From the NCBI GenBank assembly GCA_016271365.2, contig JADMNL010000023.1:610728001-610792000 (forward strand): 64,000 bases of DNA, in the 5' to 3' direction. Below, piece after piece: positions 55,277-64,000 of the stretch. Made by a program: the position numbers and the translations under genes. Every line of letters begins with the position of its first letter. The first letter of the stretch is position 1. The DNA comes from Neoceratodus forsteri (taxonomy: Eukaryota; Chordata; Ceratodontiformes; Ceratodontidae). Below the pieces are notes generated by a model. It saw only the letters and a program-made list of their open reading frames with translations, did no database searches and was not told where the DNA came from.

Positions 55277-58089
55277 CTACTTCTTCTTACCCTCACCCCC
55301 CAGAATTGCCTTATGACTGTCCCATGCATGCTTGAATTCCACCACTGATTTTGACTCCACAACCTCCTCCGGAAGGCCATTCCATGCATCCACAACCCTC
55401 TTTGTGAAAAAATACTTCCTTAAATTACCTTTGAGCCACCCCCCCTTGATCTTCAAATTGTGCCCCCTTGTTCTTGCACACCTCTTTTTTTGAAAGATGC
55501 TACCCTCTTGGACTTTGTTGATTCCCTTGAGGTACTTGAAAGTTTCTATCATGTCCCCCCTCTTCCTCCTTTCCTTGAGGCTATACATATTAAGCTCCTT
55601 AAGTCTCTCTTCATATGTCTTCCGGTGCAGACCCTGCACCATTTTAGTTGCCCTCCTCTGGACAGCTTCCATCCTGTCTATGTCTTTGGAGATTGGGTCT
55701 CCAGAACTGCACACAGTACTCCAGATGGGGTCTCACCAGCTGTCTGTACAGAGGATAATAACTTCCTGTTTTCTACTGGTGATGCCTCTCCCTATGCATC
55801 CCAGTAACCCCCAGCCCTCCTTGCTGCCCTCTCACACTTGCCCACCTTTAGGTCATCTGATATGACTACCCCCAGGTCCCTTTCCATTTTGTTGTTGTTA
55901 GTATCTCACCCCCATTGTGTACTCTTCCCTGGGTTTTGTTTCCCAGGTGCATTACCTTGCACTTCTTAACATTGAATCTAAGCTGCCATACATTTGACCA
56001 TTCCTCTAACCTTGCCAAGTCCTTCTTGTCCTTTCCACCCCACCCTGTGCATCAACTCTGTTGCAGATCTTAGTGTCATCTGCAAAGAGACATACTTTTC
56101 CTTCCAGTCCTTCCATCAATGTCGCTATAAAGACATTGAAGAGGACCGGTCCTAATACTGAACCCCGCGTGTACCCCACTAGTAACCTCCTTTCTTCTGA
56201 GTGGACTCCATTTACTATTACTCTCTGTGTCCTATTCTCCAGCCAATTCTTTACCCAGGCTATCATCTTGGGACCCACTCCCAGGCTGGCTAACTTGTAT
56301 ATTAATCTTTGTATGGGACTGTGTCAAATGCCTTTGTTAAAGTCTAGGTAGGCCATGTCCACAGCCCCTCCCTGATCTACTACTTGGTCACCCAGTCAAA
56401 GAAATCTATCAGATTTGTCTGGCATGACCTTCCCACTGTGAATCCATGCTGCCTAGGGTCCTGTGCCCTCTGGCCTCTAGATACTCAACAATTCTTTCCT
56501 TCAGAAGTGATTCCATCATTTTCCCTACCACTGAGGTTAAACTAACAGGTCTGTAGTTTCCTGCTTCTGCCTTGCTCCCACTTTGTGAAGGGAATCACAT
56601 CTGCCCTCCTCCAGTCCTCGGGTACTACCCCATCCTCCCATGATTTGTTAAAAGGGTAGTCAGTGGTGTCACTAGTTCTACCTTAGCTCTTTAGAATTCT
56701 GGGATGAATCCCATCAGGCCCCATTGCTTTGTCCACCTTCAGTTTTAAGAGTTCTTTCAGAACCTTCTTCTGTAAATGGGCTGGTATCAACTTCTGTATC
56801 CAGAGTGTTACTACTGTTTGTTTTATGTACCTCCTCTTCATTTGTAAATACTGAGCAAAATATTTGTTTAGTATCTCTGCCTTCACAGTCTCCCTCTGCC
56901 CACCCTCCCTCCCTTTATTAAGCCTCACTATCCCCCTTGGTCTTCCTTTGCTCCTGATGTACCTATAAAAGGTTTTATCCCCTTCTAACTGAGTTGGCTA
57001 TCTTTTCCTTGATTTGGGCCTTTGCTGTTCTGACTGCCTTCCCAGCCTCCTTTGCTTTAACTGATACAGTTCTGTGTCCTGCTCCTTCTGTGATTCCTTG
57101 TACTTCCTGAATGCTTTTTTCTCTTGAACCTTCACTGCCACTTCCTTTGAGAACCATAGTAGTTTCTTACATCGTCTTGTTTTGTTTATTTGCTTCACAC
57201 AAAGGCTCGTTACCTCTGTGATGGCAGTTTTTATTATTCCCCATTGTTCTTCCACCCCTCCTTCCTGCCCATTTGCTAGTGCATTCCTTAGGCACTCACC
57301 CATTTTGGCAAAGTCAGCCCTCCTAAAGTCCAGTACTTTTGTCTTTGTATGGCTTGACTCTATTGCTGTGTTTATTGTGAACCCTACTGTTCGATGGTCG
57401 CTAGTTCCCAGATGGCTACTCACTTCTACATCTGTGATCCTCTCTCCATCTCCATTTGAAAGAATCAAGTCTAATATTGCTCCCTCTCGAGTGGGCTCCA
57501 GTACTAGTAGTCTAAGGCATGCCACCTGTAGGGCATCTAGAATAACTGCACTCTTCGAAGTGGCAGCTGCAACTGCATTCCAGTTAACATCTGGCATATT
57601 CAGATCACCCATCAGCAATATCTCCCCTTTTTCTGCCATTCTAAGTATACTTTCTATCATTTCCCTGTCCATTTCCTCCCCCTGAGAAGGGGGTCTGTAT
57701 ACAACCCCTGTGCATATTGTGGTGCCATTGCCTGTCTCCAAATTTACCCACAGTGATTCTTCTCCTCCCTGTTTACCCTTTTGTTCTGTTGCTTTTAATC
57801 CTTCGCTTATGTATAGAACTCCTCCTCCTCCTCCTCCTCTTTTACCCTCCCTGTCCCTCCTGTAGACAGTGTATCCTGGTATGTTTATGTCCCAGTCATG
57901 GTTTTGTGTGTACCATGTTTCTGTGACTGCCACGATATCCAGATGTTCCTCCTCCATCAAGGCCACTAATTCAGGAAGCTTGTTACCCAGACTACGGGCA
58001 TTGGTACTCATTGCTCTCCATTTTTTGATGGCTTTACCTTCTGTTGCAGCATCCCCCACTGACCGTTCTACCTCGGTCTTTTTTCTCAT
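55277..58089 (-). pseudogene. CR1 ORF2: endonuclease intact in frame, RT broken
   Basis: 58089-56998 is one open frame of 363 codons covering the whole endonuclease and linker: STNARSLGNKLPELVALMEE, VTETWYTQNHDWDI, GVVYRPPSQGEEMD, LLMGDLNMPDVNW, LDLILSNGD, HLGTSDHRTVGF and the catalytic SDH. The RT follows in pieces: LKVDKAMGPDGIHPRI (56928-56683), a broken fingers region, ENRTQRVIVNGVHSEERR, GSVLGPVLFNVF, LFADDTKICNRVDAQGG (56278-56006; FADD intact), then a stop. The C-terminal block is at 55714-55277 (KDIDRMEAVQRRATKMVQG, VVDAWNGLPEEVV). Best preserved endonuclease in the window. Confidence 0.93.
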
Positions 58090-58155
58090 TTAGTACCCTG
58101 TTTTGTAGGGAGAGGCTGGGATTCTCCTGCTGCTTGCCAGTGCCTCCCCCTTTGT

Positions 58156-59104
58156 CTAGTTTAAAAGCTTGCCAATGAAGCATTTAAACTGATTGCTCAA
58201 AAGACTTGTTCCCTTACTGGACAGATGCAGACCATCCTGCCAGTATAGGCTGGTGTCCCTCCAGGTGGAACCCCAGTCCCCAATGAAGCCAAACCCCTGT
58301 GCTCCACACCATTTTTTCAACCATTCATTAAACTGCATGGTGCCAATTAACCTCGCCTTCCCCATGCTTTTGACAGGCAGCACCTCTGAGAAGGATACTC
58401 TGTGTGCTACTTGTCTTAGGGCCCTCCCCAACTCTGCAATGTCCTCCTGCACTGCTCTAATCTCATGACGAGCCAAGTCATTTGTCCCTAGGTGGACAAT
58501 TACATCCAGCTCAGAATCCCTTGCAGCTGTTCTCATGATCCTGAGGATGCACTTCCTGTCCCTCCAAGCCATGGCACCAGGCAGGCACCTTACTTCATTT
58601 TTCCCAGCTCCCCCCAGTTCTATACTCCTAATAATTGAGTCCCCCACCAGGAGCTGCTTCCTTTCCCTGTGGTGTCCTCTGCCTCTTCCTGTGGGCCTCC
58701 CTTGTGACAGTTATCATCAGTCTTCTCTGCGGGTGCATCCATAGGGGAGCTATGCTCCCCCAGAATGGTGTATGGATTGTGGAGTGGAACAATTGACTGG
58801 GTGTGCCTCTGTTCCACCCTCCTCACCCTCTCTGAGCCCACTGTGGTCCAACTGCTGTGCTTTCTTCGCAACCTCTGAGGTAGTGGTGGTGGCGCTAGTG
58901 CTCCCTGGATGGGGGAGGGTCCCTTCCTACTGTCCAGTGTGGCCTGAGGAAGGTTTCCTTACTGCTGTCCAGTGTGACCTGAAGACGGGCAACTTCCTCC
59001 CTCAGGGCAGATAGTTGTTTGCAAATAGGGCAGCATCTCAGCCTCCAGAAAGACTCCCAGAAGACTGCTGCCCCACAGCCATTACATTGCACTACTCCCC
59101 ACAT
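58156..59104 (-). pseudogene. CR1 ORF1: Cys-rich finger plus SGNH esterase (complete esterase block)
   Basis: MWGVVQCNGCGAAVFWESFW and CCPICKQLSALREEVARLQ give the PHD-like finger and a short coiled stretch (59104-58895). After a frameshift come RKHSSWTTVGSERVRRVEQR (58871-58620) and, after another, the full esterase (58647-58156): MGDSIIRSIEL (catalytic Ser block GDS), DVIVHLGTNDLARHE (block III), GFGFIGDWGSTWRDTSLYW and DGLHLSSKGTSLL (catalytic Asp and His). All SGNH blocks are present in one frame of 163 codons, the cleanest esterase here. Confidence 0.9.
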
Positions 59105-59536
59105 GTTTATCTAGTTTTTTTATTGTATTTGTGTGTGTGTGTGTGGCCGTGCGTGCGTGTGTGATTTGTTATATAGAAATATATATATATAATACAATGT
59201 GTATGCTTATATTGACAGTGCAGTGTGCTAGAGAGGATATGACAATGAAATGCACCTTGCACTCGAGGAAATGATGTCAGAACCTCAGGTATAAAGGAAC
59301 TATTTCCAGGGGTGGGTGGGGTGAGGGGTGGGAAGGGGTTGGGCCTAAACTGTGTCCTCACAAAACAATCAACTAAAAGCTCTCACCCACCGCTGCAATG
59401 AGTGCCTTCCTGTCAGTAAGATACCCTACACAACAATTTGACAGAGACAGTACCCTGCTAATCAAACAGAGAAAAATCCAGAAATCCAAGTCAGACACTG
59501 GTAAACCTCTCCAGCCCCAAAACAGCCTGGTGGTTT
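59105..59536. repeat. Microsatellite-bearing spacer
   Basis: (GT)n at about 59129-59163 with GCGTGCGTG interruptions and a TATATATATA run near 59182. No gene. Confidence 0.6.
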
Positions 59537-59883
59537 GTTAGCCACAAAGGAAAATCAAATATGCAGTTATTTCAGCCCTTTTGAGGATGCTGCCAAGATA
59601 AGCAGTTTTAAAAAAAACCCTTCCTGAATTAAAAACTAAAACAAACACAAAGCAATACCACTTTAAAAGTGAGGAAAACTTCTCTCAGATGCAAACCCAC
59701 CAAAAGTTGCAAAATATATTAATGCAGATTCTCACAGAATTCTAGTAATCAGTCCAGTTAGCCACAAGGGAAAATCAAATATGCAGAAGATAAGCAGTTT
59801 TAAAAAAACCCTTCCTGACTTAAAAACTAAACCAAACACAAAGCAATACCACTTTAAAAGTGAGGAACACTTCTCTCAGATGT
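59537..59883. repeat. Local tandem duplication with a 29-bp deletion in one copy
   Basis: GTTAGCCACAAAGGAAAATC at 59537 recurs as GTTAGCCACAAGGGAAAATC at 59757. Both copies continue through GATAAGCAGTTTTAAAAAAA and ACCACTTTAAAAGTGAGGAA. Copy 1 is 156 bases and copy 2 is 127 bases. The difference is one block (TTATTTCAGCCCTTTTGAGG and the next 9 bases) missing from copy 2. The period is 220 bases. Confidence 0.85.
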
Positions 59884-60325
59884 AAGCAAGAGAGAGATTA
59901 GTTACAGATATTTCGTCCAAAATAGTATATCCCACGCATCTTCTCAGTTGTTTCCAAGCACTCCTGTACACAACTTGAAAGAAGATGGACTTCTTTGCAG
60001 TCTATTAGTAAACATATACATGTGCAGTGGAATTAAACACAAGATATGATATTCAACAAATATGTTTCACTCAAGATGGTAGTTTAGTAATACTAAATGA
60101 GAGACTTGGCAACACAACAGAGTACAGTATTATCTTTACACATGCAGTATACTGTATGTTAGCTACTGCACATTGTTTCTTTCCTCTCAGCTGATGCTCA
60201 GTACAGGTTAGAATATTACATATTGACTGCAAAAGCTGATTCTGAGCATAACTATGCAGTTCTGCTGTACGGATACCTCTGTGAGTTCACTGTACCACTT
60301 GGGTGAGAGATTGTGTAGAGCTGTG
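59884..60325. other. Spacer without recognised features
   Basis: AT-rich sequence, nothing recognised. Confidence 0.5.
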
Positions 60326-60796
60326 GAAAAAGAATGGGGCAGAAGGTATCAGAGCACTTGTATTATTAGTTTCAAGCATAGAATGGGGAGAGCAGTCTGA
60401 TAGAGCAATAGACAGAAAGATGCACAGACAGAGAGAGAATGGGGTAGTAGGTATCTGGGCAATTGTATTATTGGTAGGACAAAGCTTAGAACAGGGAGAA
60501 CAGTTTGAGCAGTCCAGAAAAGTGGGAGAGAGGGAGAGAATGGAATGGTAGGTATCTGGGCACTTGGGTTAGTAGGACCAAATTTAGGATGGGGACAGCA
60601 TTCTGAGAAAATCAGTAGAGTGGGGGGAATGAGAGAATGGTGGGGAGAGAGAGAGAGAGAGAGAACAGGATGGTCAACTAAGAACCTGATTACCCTGTAC
60701 TCTATGCCCCAACTAATCCAGCTGCACATCTCTGTGAGTTCTCTGTACAATGCAGCTTTGAGATAACAGGGAGCTATGGATGAGAGAGAAAGATAA

Positions 60797-60838
<42 letters not shown>

Positions 60839-60871
60839 TGGGGCAGTAGCTATCTGGGAAGATGTACTATT
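60326..60871. repeat. ~100-bp minisatellite, left part
   Basis: Units start with GAGAATGGGG(T/C)AGTAGGTATCTGGGCA and continue with TTGTATTATTAGG...CTTAGAATGGGGAGAGCAG. Copies start at about 60332, 60437, 60538, 60635 (degenerate, with a GA run) and 60826. Periods are close to 100 bases. GA microsatellites at 60648-60663 and 60798-60826 lie inside. Confidence 0.8.
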
Positions 60872-61736
60872 ATTGGGGCATATACATGAATGGAGTGAAG
60901 TAACTACATGCGTGTATCTGGGGTGCATAGCCATTCCTCATCCATTGCACACCCTGCACAGCATGCACAATGGTGGGGGCATTCAGACCCACTGCATCCA
61001 ATCCCCCATGTCCGTGGACCACACCGCACTGGGGGGCATTCCGGGGGCATGCCAATGTGTGCGGAGGGTGGTGCAGGGTATGCCAGGGTACAGCCTCAGT
61101 AACCCTCTGTGTGACCCCACAGTCTCCATCCTCCATATGCCAGGGGTCCTGTACAGTGCTCCCCATGCTGCCCCTGCCACTAGACAGCCAGTGAGGGCAG
61201 GGGCAATGGGACAGGTGAGTGCCCATAATGCCTGATTGGTGGCACTGGAATGTTGCAGGGGGGATGGACTGTGGCACATGCCTCCCTATGGGGCTCGGGG
61301 TACAGGAGTATGGCCACAATGGTGTTGGGGCACCGCCACTGTTGTAGGCATGCGGGCTGGAGGTGGGCCACAATGCTAGGGTCTTGCAGTGCACTGGGAG
61401 GACACCATTCATTGAGGCTGGGCTGATGACAGGACTGGCTGTGGGGCTATGCTGCATGGATCTGGGTGCCTAGGCGGCATGCACAACTCCAGACCCATGC
61501 ATCACAATGCGAGGGATCCACTTTTGGACCCAGGATGGGCATCCCATTGGATGCCTGCCAGGGTCCACAACTCCACCCCAGCCTCCATGCAGAGTCCTGT
61601 GCACTGGGATGAGGAGCCATTGACAGGTGACCAGCATTGGTGAATGCTGGTATAGGTGCACCTGTCCATGGGCCACAGGGTCCCGGGTGGGATACGTGAC
61701 TTTTCTACGTATCCCCACCTGCTGCATGTATATCGC
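60872..61736. mobile_element. Harbinger-like non-autonomous element inserted in the minisatellite
   Basis: The ends GGGGCATATACATG (60872) and, inverted, GGGCGATATACATG (61736) form short terminal repeats. ATT lies on both sides, consistent with a 3-base target duplication though the ATT-rich site is ambiguous. The right 200 bases match 42760-42970. TG/CA-rich interior, no transposase motif. Removing it restores a minisatellite unit. Confidence 0.7.
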
Positions 61737-61944
61737 CCATTATTAGGACCAAACTGCTATGGGGAGAGTGGTATGAGCAGTCCAATAGAGTGGAAGAGAG
61801 TAAGAGAGTGGGGGTAGAGAAAGAAAGAATGGGGTGGTCAGCCGAAAACTTGATAATCTTATACTCAATACCCCAACTAATCCAACAGAATTTATAAACC
61901 CTCTCATTGCAACTATAAACTAACTAAGCTCCTTCAGTGATCTT
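61737..61944. repeat. Minisatellite, right part
   Basis: ATTAGGACCAAACTGCTATG then GGGGAGAGTGGTATGAGCAG resumes the unit broken at 60871. A further degenerate unit follows, with the same TTGATAATCTTATACTCAAT block that appears as CTGATTACCCTGTACTCTAT at 60688. Confidence 0.75.
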
Positions 61945-63830
61945 GAATTTTTATTTATTTATTTCATTTATTTATTTCAGTTTAAGATTAAAACCTTTGA
62001 GTCCAGGACTCATTTTCAAAGGTTTCAAGTCATTGTTGTACAAACATTACAAATATAACAGTGTTTACAGAGAACAGAAAACAGTTACACTGACATTCAA
62101 ATACCAAAGAAATCTTATATATCCAACTAAAGATTGAAGAGGATAGGGTAAATAGGGTTCAGCCTTGTAGCTCACTATTTAGTTGGTCATTCTAGCCAAA
62201 GGGGGGTAGGGGGTCAGCCAGGGATGGCGTCGTCATGGTGGAAGTGGTTTGTCAGCCGAGTGGGCCTGGTTCAGGGATGGGGGGGTTGATGAGATAAAAA
62301 GGGAAGGTGAAAGGGAGAGGGTTGGGTGGCTGAAATTCTTCCATATTAGTGCAGGCAACAACAATTCTTTTTTGTGTCAAGAAGGTATCTGAGCCCAGAT
62401 TTGAAGATACTAATCGGGTGATTCTGTGAGGTTAGCAGGTAATTCATTGTACCATTTTTGTCCTTGGTACAGGATGGAGTTCTGGGCGAGTTTTGTCCTT
62501 TTGAAAGGAATCACCAATCTGTCTGTAGCTGTGCTTCTTGTTGATTTGGTGGGAACTGCCGGCATAAAGAGGCAGCCCAGTCCGGGGAGCCCAAGAAACA
62601 CATTTTCAGAAGTAGGCAGTTTTGGTATTGTGCTTTAAGATGGAGTGGGAGCCACACAGTTTCAATGTGGAGCATGCAGGTGTGGGTGTCCTGGGCAGCC
62701 CCTATGGCTAGTCGACAGGCCTTATTTAGTAGTGTACTGACACTGTTTAGGGCAGTTTTAGTGCCTGCCCCATAGATAGGCAGCCCATAATCTATGGAGG
62801 ACATCACTGAACTACCAATGACAAGTTTCAGAGCATCTGGTGTCATAGAGTGCCTATGGTGGTAGAGGACCCCAAGTTTTGCATTCGCTGACTTGACTAC
62901 TGAGTCTATATGGCCAGAGAAGGTTAGTGTATCATCAAAGGTGATGCCCAGATATTTTGAACTTTGTTACTTGTTCCACTGTTTCACCGTTATGGTTCTG
63001 GATGAGCAAAGGCTGGTATTTCTTTTTGTTTTGGGAGGTAGAGAAGAGTAAACTTTTTGGTTTTTAATGGTTTAGTAGTAGTTTGTTTTGTGTGAACCAG
63101 GATTCAAGCTTGAGGAAGCAGTCTTGGAGTTTGGCTGTGATGTAGTTTTGATCTTTCCCAGCGACCGAGATCACTGCAGCGTCAGCATAGAGAATAGTGC
63201 ATGTGGTACATGCAGATGGTGCAGAGTTGAGGAAGAGGCTGAAAAGCAATGAGCCAAGAATAGATCCCTGTGGGACCCTGAGGGACACTTCCTTAGCAGA
63301 TGACAGGGTTTCTCCAATTTTGACTCGGTGTGAACTGTTTGTGAGGTAGCTTCTGAACCACAGTACCACGTCTGGGGGTAGACCTGTTGAATGGAGGCAG
63401 TTTAGGAGTAATTTGTGGTTAGCAGACTCAAAGGCCTCCATGAGGTCGATGAAGACTGAGCCAACTGCCTCCCCATTACCAAAGGCATCGTAAAGCTGGG
63501 AAGAGTAATCAACAAGGGCAGGAAGTGTTGACTGCTTTTTTTGGAACCCATGCTGCTGTGGCCAAAGTAGGTTACATTTATCAAGATACTCTGTAAGCTG
63601 CTCCGAGACCATTCTTTCAAGTGCTTTAGAGAGGAGTGGTAGAATGGACATTGGTCTGTAGTTGGATGTTAGAGTTTTGTCCCTGGCTTTAAAGACAGGC
63701 ATGATATTGTCTAACTTCCATAGTTTTTGAAACACCCCCATTCTTAGAGATGCATTAAACACCATCAAGAGGGGACTGGCCAATTAATTTAGGAGAAGAC
63801 CCACGAGTTTCATATCCACTAGATCAGCCC
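61945..63830 (-). mobile_element. L2-like LINE, ORF2 reverse transcriptase and 3' end
   Basis: The 3' tail is (ATTT)n at 61949-61978. The RT frame 63783-63064 reads NYRPMSILPLLSKALERMVS, QHGFQKKQSTLPALVDYS, VFIDLMEAFESANH (usual DL.KAFDSVNH; the catalytic Asp is Glu), VPQGSILGSLLFSLFLN and LYADAAVISVAG. In that last motif the YADD pair is YADA, losing the second catalytic Asp. The C-terminal block at 62846-62511 is YGLPIYGAGTKTALNSVSTL. It is one long open frame over the RT but enzymatically dead. It differs from the L2 at 46.8-48.8 kb in sequence. Confidence 0.85.
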
Positions 63831-63841
63831 CCATCCTGGTC

Positions 63842-64000
63842 TTCAATCAATCAATCAAAATCTTTATTTATCCAGGTGGGCACCATTGAGCAAAGCTCAT
63901 TTGCAAGGTGGACCTGGTCATGAATACATCAAAGTACAGTACAGAAGCAGGTATACAAAAAGCAATAATATTCAAGGAAGAAAAAGTATATACAGTGTAT
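63842..64000 (-). mobile_element. 3' end of another L2-like LINE, continuing past the window
   Basis: On the minus strand the end reads CCAGGTCCACCTTGCAAATG, then AGCTTTGCTCAATGGTGCCCACCTGG and ATAAATAAAGATTTTGATTGATTGATTGA. The TGAT-reiterated tail is typical of L2. The body lies beyond 64000. Confidence 0.8.

Larger units (their letters stand above)
55171..59104 (-). mobile_element. Nearly full-length CR1 LINE (-)
   Basis: The 3' end at the left is TACATAGAAACATAGAATTT followed by GACAGCAGATAAGGACC. It continues with ORF2 (58089-55277) and ORF1 (59104-58156). The 5' UTR diverges from the plus copy almost at the ORF1 start, so the element is truncated there or has a different leader. No monomers are seen upstream. 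Confidence 0.92.

Overview
This window looks like a transposon-dominated, gene-free stretch of a large vertebrate genome. The dominant families are CR1 LINEs, L2-like LINEs and MIR/CORE-type SINEs. Harbinger elements with Myb-like companion genes, a Tc1 element and a Penelope-like element are also present. Together they suggest a lobe-finned fish (coelacanth or lungfish) or an amphibian; the sequence alone does not let me choose. CpG is scarce, and TG/CA and CGA-to-TGA changes are common in the element genes, as expected of methylated DNA. I recognise no host exon, rRNA or tRNA gene, and no CRISPR array.

Layout. 1-4.1 kb: a CR1 fragment, then a duplicated ~440-bp unique-looking segment carrying two SINE insertions with target-site duplications, then a CR1 endonuclease fragment. 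4.1-14.9 kb: TG/CA-rich Harbinger-like DNA with Myb-like exons. It is split by a nest in which a Penelope-like element (7.2-12.6 kb) contains a deleted Tc1 (7.62-11.94 kb), which contains a CR1 (7.77-11.16 kb). 15.2-21.8 kb: Harbinger DNA with two Myb/SANT genes facing away from each other and a DDE transposase. 22.9-24.4 kb: an old CR1. 24.4-26.3 kb: AT-rich DNA with hairpins. 26.3-28.7 kb: Harbinger-like DNA. 28.8-32.8 kb: an old CR1 broken by three copies of one unclassified repeat. 33-43 kb: AT-rich desert with palindromic elements, a hAT-like foldback, a SINE, a CpG-rich patch and two further DNA-transposon-like elements. 43.5-59.1 kb: LINE territory, with a CR1 (+) interrupted by an L2 tail, an L2 (-), a nearly full-length CR1 (+) preceded by tandem 5' monomers, and a nearly full-length CR1 (-) tail to tail with it. 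59.1-64 kb: a local duplication, a ~100-bp minisatellite with a Harbinger-like insertion, an L2-like LINE (-) and the 3' end of another.

How the parts relate. The CR1 elements carry ORF1 (Cys-rich finger plus SGNH esterase) and ORF2 (APE endonuclease plus RT), all broken by stops or frameshifts in the copies here. The SINE 3' tails resemble the L2-like LINE tail, so that LINE probably mobilised them. The Harbinger transposase and the Myb-like proteins would have acted together on Harbinger ends, but every copy seen is damaged. Nesting and target-site duplications give a relative order of insertion for several loci.
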